This document shows positions 46,181 to 54,691 of a DNA stretch of 64,000 nucleotides, one piece after another. A program made the translations under genes and the position numbers. Below the pieces are notes generated by a model. It made no database searches. It was not told the DNA's origin and was given only the letters and a program-made list of their open reading frames with translations. How positions within the stretch are numbered: position 1 is the first letter of the stretch; every line of letters starts with the position of its first letter. Source of the DNA: Nonomuraea spiralis (lineage in GTDB: Bacteria > Actinomycetota > Actinomycetes > Streptosporangiales > Streptosporangiaceae); contig NZ_BMRC01000025.1 of NCBI RefSeq assembly GCF_014648435.1, positions 62,001 to 126,000 of the forward strand, written 5' to 3'.

Positions 46181-47359
46181 TCATATCGCCCCGGGAGCGC
46201 CGGGCATGGCGATGCCGAAGATGTCATGCGCCCTGTACGTGGTGAGTTTCCTGGCCTCGCCGGTCCTGATGTTCAGCGCGTAGGCCGTGAAGGTCTCGTA
46301 CGGCGGCGCGACCGCGTCGTCCGGCGCCGCCGAGGACGGTCTGCAGCGGACGGACGTCGTCAGGGCCGTGACCTCGTCGGCGCTGCGCCACGTGCGCAGG
46401 TAGATCTGGCTGACGCCGGGCGACAGGCCACGGATGGGGAGGGTCTTCCGCTTCTTGCCGGTCAGCGGGTCCAGCAGGACGAAGGCCCCCGTCTTGCAGG
46501 GTTTCTCCATGGTGCTGAGATCCTCGACAGCCGCCACGGTCCTGCCGTCGGGGGCCAGGGGGCTGAAGACATAGTGCTGCGGCAGGATGACCGCCGTGGA
46601 GTCGCCCTGCGAGGTGGACGGCCACAGGTCGGAGATCGTTCGCAGCTGGGAGTTGGGCGAGTACTCCGCGAGGGTGATGGTGGCTCCGTCAGGTGACAGG
46701 CCGATGGGGACGTAGCGGGCCGGAAGTTCGCGGACGACCCTGTCCTTCATGTCGAAGAGCAGCGCGGGCTGTTTGAACTCGGGGACCTTGCTGAAGGCCA
46801 GGTACCGCCCGTCGTCCGACAACATCAGCCGCGTGATGCTGTACAACCAGGTCTTCGGGGGCAGCTCCATCGACGCCGTGGTCTTCGTGCCCGAATCCAG
46901 GTCGCGGACCTGGAAGGTGCCTTCCTTCGCGGCGTAGTACGCGATCCTGCGGCCGTCCCGGCTGATCGCCAGCGGGCTGTCCTGCATGGTGCGGCTCGGC
47001 AGCGCCTCCGGCACGCGGTAGGTCTTGCCGCCGCGGGTGACCACGCGCCACTCCCCCTCCTGGCAGCGTGACGAACCCTTCCCACCGCCCGGCCCGCAGT
47101 AGGTCTTGTACGCGTGGCTCAGCGGCCCGACCCCGCGCGCGGGCAGGTCGTCCTTGCCCGAGGTGGCCGGAGCGGGCGCCTGGGGCATCAGCCGTACGGC
47201 GAGCGTTCCGCCGAGCGCGGTGACCACGACCATGGCGGCCGCGAGGAGCGAGACCGCGGTACGCCGCCGGTGCTCGCGCGTGGCGATCGTACGTTCGGCC
47301 AGATCCACCTGTGGTGACTCGGCGGCCAGATCGACGAGGACGTCGCGCAACCAGGTCAT
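46181..47359 (-). CDS. Membrane-anchored beta-propeller protein, probable anti-sigma partner
   Basis: A 392-residue protein. Residues 1-33 are cytoplasmic (MTWLRDVLVDLAAESPQVDL), one span lies at about 34-57, and the extracellular part has TolB/WD40-like repeats (ISRDGRRIAYYAAKEG, MLSDDGRYLAFSKVPE, PLAPDGRTVAAVEDLS). Its start overlaps the sigma-factor stop (ATGA). This arrangement is typical of regulators that hold a SigE-type factor at the membrane; the N-terminal segment is too short for a canonical zinc anti-sigma domain. Confidence 0.8.
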   Translation of the reverse strand: MTWLRDVLVDLAAESPQVDLAERTIATREHRRRTAVSLLAAAMVVVTALGGTLAVRLMPQAPAPATSGKDDLPARGVGPLSHAYKTYCGPGGGKGSSRCQEGEWRVVTRGGKTYRVPEALPSRTMQDSPLAISRDGRRIAYYAAKEGTFQVRDLDSGTKTTASMELPPKTWLYSITRLMLSDDGRYLAFSKVPEFKQPALLFDMKDRVVRELPARYVPIGLSPDGATITLAEYSPNSQLRTISDLWPSTSQGDSTAVILPQHYVFSPLAPDGRTVAAVEDLSTMEKPCKTGAFVLLDPLTGKKRKTLPIRGLSPGVSQIYLRTWRSADEVTALTTSVRCRPSSAAPDDAVAPPYETFTAYALNIRTGEARKLTTYRAHDIFGIAMPGAPGAI

Positions 47360-47877
47360 CGGTACGTCTCCTCGGTCTCCGAGACCGCGAGCCTCGGCGC
47401 GAGGCCGGGAGCCAGCTCGCGCAGCCGGGCCAGAGCGTAATGGGTCTGGCTCTTCACTGTTCCGATCGAGCAGTTCATCAGTTCGGCGGTCTCCCGTTCT
47501 GTCCGGTCCTCGTAGTAACGCAGCACGATCACCGCCCGCTGCCGAGGCGGCAGCCCCATGAGGGCGCGGCGCATGACGAGCCGTACGAGGGTGGAGTCCT
47601 CGCTCGAGTACGGCCGGTCGGGCGGTTCGGCTGTCGGGAACTCCGCCCTGACCCGGCGCCGGCGCCACGAGATTTGCTGGTTCACCAGCGCCCTGCGCGC
47701 GTACGCGTCGGGGCGTTCGACGTCCGATAACCGGGACCAGCGCCGCAGCACCTTCAGCAGGACGCTCTGCAGCAGGTCCTCGGCCTGGTGGGCGTCTCCC
47801 GTGAGCAGGTACGCGGTGCGCATCAGCGATTGCTGGTGCGCGGCGACGAACTCACGGAAGCTGTCATTGCGATCCAA
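47356..47877 (-). CDS. SigE-family ECF sigma factor
   Basis: A 173-residue sigma factor with region 2 (AYLLTGDAHQAEDLLQSVLL) and region 4 (LPPRQRAVIVLRYYEDRTER, SIGTVKSQTHYALARLR). Size and sequence fit the actinobacterial SigE family. The start is a TTG at 47877 chosen for the AGGAG five bases upstream; earlier starts would add over 40 residues with no homology. It is coupled to the membrane beta-propeller gene. The haloperoxidase gene is divergent, 172 bp away, and could be a target. Confidence 0.9.
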   Translation of the reverse strand: MDRNDSFREFVAAHQQSLMRTAYLLTGDAHQAEDLLQSVLLKVLRRWSRLSDVERPDAYARRALVNQQISWRRRRVRAEFPTAEPPDRPYSSEDSTLVRLVMRRALMGLPPRQRAVIVLRYYEDRTERETAELMNCSIGTVKSQTHYALARLRELAPGLAPRLAVSETEETYR

Positions 47878-48049
47878 GACAACTCCTCTCGCCCGGTACC
47901 GACTCCGTGGAGGCGCGGAAGGTTCGATCAGCTCAGGAAAGTCGCCGCAGAGTCGAACCGCGGCTGGTTCGCTTTTCGGCTGTGCCGTTATCGAGTTTTC
48001 GCCCATTAAGCCACTTAACGGCCATGGGGGGACAAGGTAATTTGCTCCA

Positions 48050-49336
48050 ATGCCTCAATCACGTGGTAGGCGCAGGCCGGTCGTCGCACGATGGCTGGCC
48101 GTCCTCCTCATCGCCGCCGTCATCCCGGCGGGACCGGGCTCATCAACCGCGTACGCGAACTCACAACCCCCCGAGAACGCCGTCATCGTCTGGGACCGCA
48201 ACGCCCAAACCGCCATCTGGGACGTCGCCGGCCAGCAACCGCAGGTCCAGGCCCGCAGCTTCGCCATGGTGCACGGAGCCGTCTACGACGCGGTGAACGC
48301 GATCGCCGGCACCCCCTATCAGCCGTACCTGGTCGCGCCCCGGGCCCGCGGCGGGGAATCGACGGAGGCCGCCGTCGCCACCGCGGCCTTCCGCGTGCTG
48401 AATGAACTCTTTCCGGCCCAGCAGACCCGATTGACGACCCAGTACGACGAATACCTGGCCACCATCGCCGACGGCGCCGCGAAACGACGCGGCATCGCCG
48501 TGGGCGAGCAGGCGGCGGCCGCGATGATCGCCGCCAGGAAGAACGACGGGGCGTTCGGCGACCAGACCTGGCCCGTCGGCACCCAGCCCGGCCAGTGGCG
48601 GCCGACGCCGCCCACGTCCGCCTCGGACGGGGCCTGGGTCGGCGACCTCAAGCCGTTCCTCATCCCGAGCGCGTCCATGTTCCGCACCTCGGGCCCGCCC
48701 GCGCTCACCAGCTCCCGCTACACCAAGGACTTCGACGAGCTCAAGCGGATCGGCGCGGCGAACAGCACGGTCAGGACGCAGGACCAGACGCAGGCCGCGA
48801 TCTGGTGGCACGACCGGCACCTGGCCGAATGGGAGATCAAACGCCAGCTCGCCACGACGCGGCGGCTGAACCCCCTCCAGGCGGCCCGGATGTTCGCCAT
48901 GGTCGACCTGGCCGAGGCCGACGCCACGACCGCCTGCTACAACGAGAAGGCGGCGTGGACCTTCTGGCGGCCGATCACCGCGATCCGCCTGGCCGACACC
49001 GACGGCAACCCCGCCACCGTGGCCGACCCGGACTGGACGCCGCTGCTCGTCACCCCGCCGCACCCCGACTACACCTCCGGGCACACGTGCTTCACGGCGG
49101 CCAGCATGTCGGCGCTGACCCACTTCTTCGGCAGGGACGACATCCCCTTCAGCGGCTACAGCGCCGATTCGGGCACCACCAGGACCTTCCGCGGCTTCTC
49201 CCAGGCCCTGGCAGAGGTCATCGAGGCCCGCGTGTGGGGCGGCATCCACACCCGCACGGCGGACGTGCAAGGCGCCAAGATCGGCGCCCAGGTCACCGCG
49301 TACATGGTCAGGCACTACTTCCGGCCGAGGCGGTAG
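48050..49336 (+). CDS. Secreted vanadium-dependent haloperoxidase-like PAP2 protein
   Basis: A 428-residue preprotein with a signal peptide (to about Ala36). The vanadate/phosphate-binding motifs are complete: Lys300 and Arg307 (NEKAAWTFWRP), Ser343-Gly344-His345 (DYTSGHTCFTAAS) and Arg394 with His400 (RVWGGIH). It may be a haloperoxidase or a phosphatase of the same fold; sequence cannot decide. It has only a weak AAGGTAA site upstream. It is divergent from the sigma-factor gene. Confidence 0.88.
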   Translation: MPQSRGRRRPVVARWLAVLLIAAVIPAGPGSSTAYANSQPPENAVIVWDRNAQTAIWDVAGQQPQVQARSFAMVHGAVYDAVNAIAGTPYQPYLVAPRARGGESTEAAVATAAFRVLNELFPAQQTRLTTQYDEYLATIADGAAKRRGIAVGEQAAAAMIAARKNDGAFGDQTWPVGTQPGQWRPTPPTSASDGAWVGDLKPFLIPSASMFRTSGPPALTSSRYTKDFDELKRIGAANSTVRTQDQTQAAIWWHDRHLAEWEIKRQLATTRRLNPLQAARMFAMVDLAEADATTACYNEKAAWTFWRPITAIRLADTDGNPATVADPDWTPLLVTPPHPDYTSGHTCFTAASMSALTHFFGRDDIPFSGYSADSGTTRTFRGFSQALAEVIEARVWGGIHTRTADVQGAKIGAQVTAYMVRHYFRPRR

Positions 49337-49470
49337 AGCCGGACCTTCAGGCGACTGACGCGTCCCGCTTCCGGCTGATTCCTCATCAGCCTCACGAGTG
49401 ACGAGACCGAGCGAAGCACCGGCCACGATGGAGCGGATCTCGCGTACCTCTCTTCACGAGGAGACTGCCT

Positions 49471-52400
49471 ATGGGGAACGGCGCAGAGGGCTCGGACGGG
49501 AAGACCGCGGGCGGCTGTGGAGAGGGGGTCCGGTTCCGGGTTCTCGGTCCGTTCGAGATCGTCGGCGCGCGCGGTCCCGTCACGCTCGGGGGGCCGCGGC
49601 AGCGTGCCCTCCTCGCCCGGCTGGTGGCCGCGGCCGGGACGGTCGTCTCCACCGACACCCTGATCGAGGACCTGTACCAGGGCAGGCCGCCGATGACCGC
49701 GGTGGGCTCGATCCACGTCTACGTGTCGAACCTGCGCCGGGTGCTGGAGCCCTCACGCGCGCCGCGTACGCCGCCCCGGCTGCTGACGGCACGCAGGCCC
49801 GGCTATCTCCTCGCCACCACGGACGTCGACGCGCTGCGCTTCGGCGACCTGATCACGGAGGCCGAGCTGCGTCCGCCCGCGGAGGCGCTTCCCCTGCTGG
49901 AGGAGGCGCTGCGGCTGTGGCGCGGTGTCCCCTACGGCGAGTTCGCCGACGAGCTGTGGGCCGCCGCCGAGGTCAACCGCCTGGGCGAGCTGCGCCTGAA
50001 CGCGATCGAGTCCCGCGCCCAGGCGCTGCTGGACGTCGGCCGCCCGCAGCCGGTGATCCACGACCTGGAGCCCGAGACGGCGGCGCACCCGCTGCGGGAG
50101 CGGCTGTGGTGGTTGCTCACCCTGGCCCTCTACCGGTCGGGGCGACAGGCCGACGCGCTGGCCACGTTACGCAGGGCGCGGCAGGTCATCGCCGACCAGC
50201 TCGGCCTCGATCCCGGGCCCGAGCTGCGGGAACTGGAGAAGGACATCCTCCGGCAGGCACAGTCGATCACCCCTGCGCCCGAACGCGGTCCCGTGCGGCT
50301 GTCGCTCGTCCGTCCCGAGGCCGTACCGGCGGGGGCGCGCGGCGGTGAGCAGGCCGCCGAGGGCGCCGGGGCCGGTGAGGTCGTGTCCCCGGAGGCCGTG
50401 CACGCCCGGCGCGGGGTGCGGGGGCGGCTGATCGGCCGCGAGCGGGGGCTGGCGGAGTTGAAGGCGCTGCCCGGCTCGATGAACCACAACGGCGTCGTGG
50501 TCGCCGCGGTCAGCGGTGAGCCCGGCATCGGCAAGACCCGGTTGTTGCAGGCGTTCCGCGACGACTGCGTGGATCTGGGACATCTGGTGTTGTGGGGCCG
50601 CTGCCACGAGGGGGAAGGGGTGCCGCCGCTGTGGCCGTGGCTTCAGGTGTTGCGCGCGCTGGCCGGGACCGTGCCGCCGGCCGAGCGCCAGGCGCTGAGC
50701 GGGCTGCTGGACGACGACTGGCCCACCGGCCCGCCCCCGGCGAAGTCGCCCCACCGGAACCAGGCCGTCGCCCGATGGCTCGTCGAGGCCGCGCGGACCC
50801 GTCCCCTGGTGATCGTCCTGGACGACCTGCACTGGGCGGACTCCGCCACGCTCGAACTGCTCAGGGACGTCGCCGTGTTGTCCGAGGCGTACGCCGGCGA
50901 CGCCCCGCTGCTGCTGGTCACCGCCTTCCGCGACGCGGCGCACGACGACAGGACGGTCACTCCCGGTGCCTCCCCCGGCGACGCCTTCAAGCTCTCGGTG
51001 GACGAGGTGCTGTACCAGCTCGCCCGTTACGACCTCGTACGCATCCGGCTGAGCGGTCTCGACGCCGCGCAGGTCGGTACGCTCGCCCGGGAGATGGGCG
51101 TCCCGGTGGACGGCTCCACGGCCGAGCTGCTGACCCGGCGTACCGGCGGCAACCCGTTCTTCGTGCGCGAGAGCGTCCGGCTGATGGCGCAGGGGCAGGG
51201 CCTGGAGGTCGTGCCCGACGCGGTGTCCGATCTGATCCGCTGGCGGCTGGCCATGCTCGGGCCGCGGGCGACGGAGATACTCCAGCTGGCCGCCCTGATC
51301 GGCCGGAGCTTCGATCCCGGCCTGGTCGTCGAGGTGTTCCGGGCCTGCTCGTCGTGGCCGGCGCAGACCTACGAGCTGCTCGACTGGGCCGCCCAGGCCG
51401 GGCTGATCACCAGCGGGGACGGGGTCATGACCTTCGTCCACGACCTGGTCAGGGAGACGCTGATCGCCGGCGTCCCGCCGCTGCGCAGGGGCGTGCTCCA
51501 CCGGGGGGTGATGAGGGCCCTGTCGGCCAGGCCGAGCACCGACGTGACCGTCATCGCCCACCACGCCGTGGAGGCGGGGCCGCTGGCGTACCGGGAGACG
51601 GCGCACTGGGCCCGCGCGGCGGCCGGGCAGGCGAGCCTGCGCATGGCGCACGAGGAGGCGGCCGCCTGGTGGGGACGGGCCGTCACCGCCCACGGCGCCT
51701 GCGACGGCGACCCCGCGCAGCACGTGGAACTCCTGCTGCACCAGGTGCGCGCCCTGCTGGACGCCGGTGACGCGATGGGCGCGCGCGGGCTGCGTGCCCA
51801 GGCCCTGCGTGTCGCCCAGCGCGCCGAAGCGGACCCCGCCCTGATCACCCGCGCGCTCACCGCGCTGGACGCGCCCGCCATCTGGACGCTGCGCAACCCG
51901 TACGAACCGGTGGAACTGCGGCTGGTCGAGCAGTTCGAGGCCACGCTGCGCGCGCTGCCCGGGACCGACAGCGTCGAGCGCACGCTGCTGCTCGGCGGCC
52001 TGGCGCAGGAGCTGTACAACGGCAGCGACGACGACCTCCGCTGTCTGTCCCTGTCGGCCGAGGCCGTCGCGATGGCCCGCAGGATCGCGGACCCGCACCT
52101 GCTCATGCGGGCGCTGAACGCGCGCGCGTTGTCCGTGCCGCAGGCGACCCACATCGCCGAGCTCATGGAGATCGCCGAGGAGCTGCACGACCTCGCCGCG
52201 CGGACCCGGACGCCGGGCTTCGAACTGCTCGCCCACATGATGGACACCCACTACCGGCTGGAGATGCACGACCTGGCGGGCGCCGACCGGGCGGCCGCCC
52301 GCTGCGAGGCGCTGCTCGACGACCTGCAACTGCCGTGGCCGCGCTTCCAGCACACCATGTGGCGGGCCAACCGGCTCACCCTGGCCGGCCGGTTCGCCGA

Positions 52401-52872
52401 GGCCGACACACTGTACGGCGAAGCCGAACGGCAGGCCAAGCGGATCGGCATGTGGTACGCGGGCGCCGTCGCCGTGAACGGCCGTCTCATGCTGTACTAC
52501 CAGCGCGGCGCCATGGCCGAGGCCGGCCCGCTCATCGACCTGATCACCGGCATCCACCCCACCGTCGAACACGACGCCCGGGTGCTGGAGCTGTGCGCCC
52601 AGGGGCGCGGGAGCCAGGCCGTGGCCCTGGCCGGGCAGGGGTGGCCCGCTCCGCCGATGGACTGGTCGTGGCTGACCATGACCTGCCTCCAGGGCGCGGC
52701 CCAGGCCGCCGCCGGCGACGTGGCGGCCTGCTGGACGACGTACGAGAAGCTTCTGCCGTACGCGGGGCGGATCTCCGGGGGGTCGGCGGTGGCCTGCATA
52801 GGACCGGTCGATCACTTCCTGGCCGTGCTGGAGTCGGCGCTCGACGCCGCCGGGGCGGGGGCGGGGGCCTGA
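49471..52872 (+). CDS. SARP-type regulator with BTAD and AAA ATPase domain
   Basis: A 1133-residue regulator. Residues 20-115 are the DNA-binding domain (VRFRVLGPFEIVGARGP), 118-265 the BTAD, and from about 320 an AAA_16 ATPase with Walker A SGEPGIGKTRLL (348-359) and Walker B VIVLDDLHWADSA. The remainder is TPR-like. Its position before the lanthipeptide cluster, converging on it, makes it the likely cluster activator. GAGGAG lies before the ATG. Confidence 0.92.
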   Translation: MGNGAEGSDGKTAGGCGEGVRFRVLGPFEIVGARGPVTLGGPRQRALLARLVAAAGTVVSTDTLIEDLYQGRPPMTAVGSIHVYVSNLRRVLEPSRAPRTPPRLLTARRPGYLLATTDVDALRFGDLITEAELRPPAEALPLLEEALRLWRGVPYGEFADELWAAAEVNRLGELRLNAIESRAQALLDVGRPQPVIHDLEPETAAHPLRERLWWLLTLALYRSGRQADALATLRRARQVIADQLGLDPGPELRELEKDILRQAQSITPAPERGPVRLSLVRPEAVPAGARGGEQAAEGAGAGEVVSPEAVHARRGVRGRLIGRERGLAELKALPGSMNHNGVVVAAVSGEPGIGKTRLLQAFRDDCVDLGHLVLWGRCHEGEGVPPLWPWLQVLRALAGTVPPAERQALSGLLDDDWPTGPPPAKSPHRNQAVARWLVEAARTRPLVIVLDDLHWADSATLELLRDVAVLSEAYAGDAPLLLVTAFRDAAHDDRTVTPGASPGDAFKLSVDEVLYQLARYDLVRIRLSGLDAAQVGTLAREMGVPVDGSTAELLTRRTGGNPFFVRESVRLMAQGQGLEVVPDAVSDLIRWRLAMLGPRATEILQLAALIGRSFDPGLVVEVFRACSSWPAQTYELLDWAAQAGLITSGDGVMTFVHDLVRETLIAGVPPLRRGVLHRGVMRALSARPSTDVTVIAHHAVEAGPLAYRETAHWARAAAGQASLRMAHEEAAAWWGRAVTAHGACDGDPAQHVELLLHQVRALLDAGDAMGARGLRAQALRVAQRAEADPALITRALTALDAPAIWTLRNPYEPVELRLVEQFEATLRALPGTDSVERTLLLGGLAQELYNGSDDDLRCLSLSAEAVAMARRIADPHLLMRALNARALSVPQATHIAELMEIAEELHDLAARTRTPGFELLAHMMDTHYRLEMHDLAGADRAAARCEALLDDLQLPWPRFQHTMWRANRLTLAGRFAEADTLYGEAERQAKRIGMWYAGAVAVNGRLMLYYQRGAMAEAGPLIDLITGIHPTVEHDARVLELCAQGRGSQAVALAGQGWPAPPMDWSWLTMTCLQGAAQAAAGDVAACWTTYEKLLPYAGRISGGSAVACIGPVDHFLAVLESALDAAGAGAGA

Positions 52873-52890
52873 CGGGCCGGGGCCCGTCAG
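52869..52890. terminator. Hairpin at the junction of the convergent SARP and ABC genes
   Basis: CTGACGGGCC and GGCCCGTCAG form a perfect 10-bp stem that includes the SARP stop codon. The two-base nominal loop would open to four. No T-tract. Confidence 0.55.
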
Positions 52891-52933
52891 CGTGTTCCGT
52901 CGGCGTGTCCCGTCAGCGTGTTCCGTCGGCGTG
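52883..52933. repeat. 25-bp tandem duplication across the ABC gene's 3' end
   Basis: The sequence CCCGTCAGCGTGTTCCGTCG plus GCGTG occurs twice in tandem (52883-52907 and 52909-52933), one base apart. The second copy contains the ABC stop codon, so the first lies just past the coding end. Confidence 0.85.
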
Positions 52934-54691
52934 CCAGCGGCCGACCAGGTCGGCGTACAGGGGTGACCGGTCGATCAGCTCACGGTGGGTGCCGGTCAGC
53001 ACCGTTGTTCCGTCCATCAGGAGGACCTGGCGCGCTCTGGCGGCCGAGCTGATGCGGTGCGCGATCACCACCAGGGTGCCGGGCCGGGCCGCCAACGCCA
53101 GCTCCGCGCGTCGCTCGGCGGCCGGATCGAGATGGCAGCCCGCCTCGTCCAGGATCAGCACGTCGGCGGGCGAGGCGTGGACGCGGGCCAGGGCGACGAG
53201 CTGCCGTTCCCCGGCCGACAACGCGGACGGCTCGTCGATCTCCCCGTCCAGGCCGCCCAGCCGCTCGACGAGCGGTCCGGCGCCGACGGCGGCCACGGAC
53301 GCACGCAGGCGTTCGTCGTCCGGGCTCTCGCCGAGCGGCCACAGGTACGCCACGTTCTCCCGTACCGTCCCGGCGAAGACGTACGCCTCCTGCGGCACCA
53401 GCGCGATCCGGTTCCGTACCCAGGCGCCGGGGATCGAGGCCAGGGGTTGTCCGCCGAGCCGCACCCGGCCGCCGGTGGGCGGGAGCAACCCCGTCATCAG
53501 CAGGACCAGTGTGGACTTGCCGACGCCGCTGGGCCCGACCACCGCGAGATGCCCGCCTTCGCCGATCGTCAGGTCCAGGTCCCGCACGACCGGCGTGGCC
53601 CGCGCGGAATAGGCGAACGTCAGGCGTTCGGCCCGCAGCTCATGACCGACCGGTGCGGCGGCGGCGGCCGGTGCGGCGGCGTGCGCGGGAACCGGGACGG
53701 AGACGGTCTCGGCGATCCTCCGGGTGCCGGCCGCGAGCCCGACCCCCCACCCTCCGAGGGTGTCGAGGATCGTGCGCAGCGCCGGTTCCAGGCCGGTGAA
53801 CAGGTACGTCACCGCCCCCACCACCTCTCCCCCGGTCAACTGGCCCCCCTCGATCAGCGGACGGGACAGCAGGAGCAGGCCCACCAGCGGCGCGTGCGCG
53901 CCGAGCAGGACGGCGATCCGCCGTCCCGTGCCCGCCCGGGCGAGCGCGCGGGCCGCCGCGGCCTGCGCGGACACGAGGTCCCGCAACGTGTCCGCGGCCT
54001 GGGCCCGCGCCCCGCAGGCGGCGATGTCGCGCAGCCCCGCCACGATGGGCGTGGCCTGCGCGGTCAGCGCCTCCTCGGCGAGCACGAGCGCGCGCTGCCG
54101 GGCCGTCAGCGTCGGCATCAGCCTGGCGAACGCGGCCAGCGCCAGCACGAGCGGCCCGAGGGCGACGGCGGCGGCCACCGGTGACAACACGAGCAGCCCC
54201 ACCAGTGCGGCGATCACCGACACCCCGAGTTCACGGCTGGTACGCAACATCGTGGACACCAGCTTGCGCATGGTCTCGACCTGCCCGGTGAGGCGGCTGA
54301 GGGCGGCGGCGTCCGGCGCCTCACCACCCTCGGCCGCGCGGCGGACGGTCGCCCCGGCCACGGCCCGGACCAGTTCGTCCCGCATGGGCTCGATCACCGC
54401 GGCGAGATACGGGAACATCAGCCGGGTCGCGAGCGACCTGACGACCATCGTGGCGCCGAGCAGGCCCAGCCAGGCCATGCCGACGCCCGGACGGCCGGCC
54501 AGGAATCCGCGGTCCACCGCCGTGGCGACGAGCAGCCCGGTGAGCAGCGCGGGCGCCGCCTCGACGAGCGACCATGCCAGGGCGAGCAGGAGCGGGCGCC
54601 GCCGGGCGCGCAACAGGTCCGCCAGGAACCGCCAGGGCCGGTCGGCGTACTGCCGGTCCGGGGTGGCGCCGGTCACCGTGCGGACGTCCAT
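52913..54691 (-). CDS. ABC half-transporter 2 of the lanthipeptide cluster
   Basis: A 592-residue exporter half with six N-terminal spans and an ATPase domain. Walker A is GPSGVGKS, the signature is the variant LSAGERQL, and Walker B is VLILDEAGCHLD. It overlaps the upstream ABC gene by 19 bases, so the two form a heterodimeric exporter. There is no N-terminal C39 peptidase domain, so it cannot trim the leader itself. It probably exports the modified peptide. Confidence 0.9.
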   Translation of the reverse strand: MDVRTVTGATPDRQYADRPWRFLADLLRARRRPLLLALAWSLVEAAPALLTGLLVATAVDRGFLAGRPGVGMAWLGLLGATMVVRSLATRLMFPYLAAVIEPMRDELVRAVAGATVRRAAEGGEAPDAAALSRLTGQVETMRKLVSTMLRTSRELGVSVIAALVGLLVLSPVAAAVALGPLVLALAAFARLMPTLTARQRALVLAEEALTAQATPIVAGLRDIAACGARAQAADTLRDLVSAQAAAARALARAGTGRRIAVLLGAHAPLVGLLLLSRPLIEGGQLTGGEVVGAVTYLFTGLEPALRTILDTLGGWGVGLAAGTRRIAETVSVPVPAHAAAPAAAAAPVGHELRAERLTFAYSARATPVVRDLDLTIGEGGHLAVVGPSGVGKSTLVLLMTGLLPPTGGRVRLGGQPLASIPGAWVRNRIALVPQEAYVFAGTVRENVAYLWPLGESPDDERLRASVAAVGAGPLVERLGGLDGEIDEPSALSAGERQLVALARVHASPADVLILDEAGCHLDPAAERRAELALAARPGTLVVIAHRISSAARARQVLLMDGTTVLTGTHRELIDRSPLYADLVGRWHADGTR

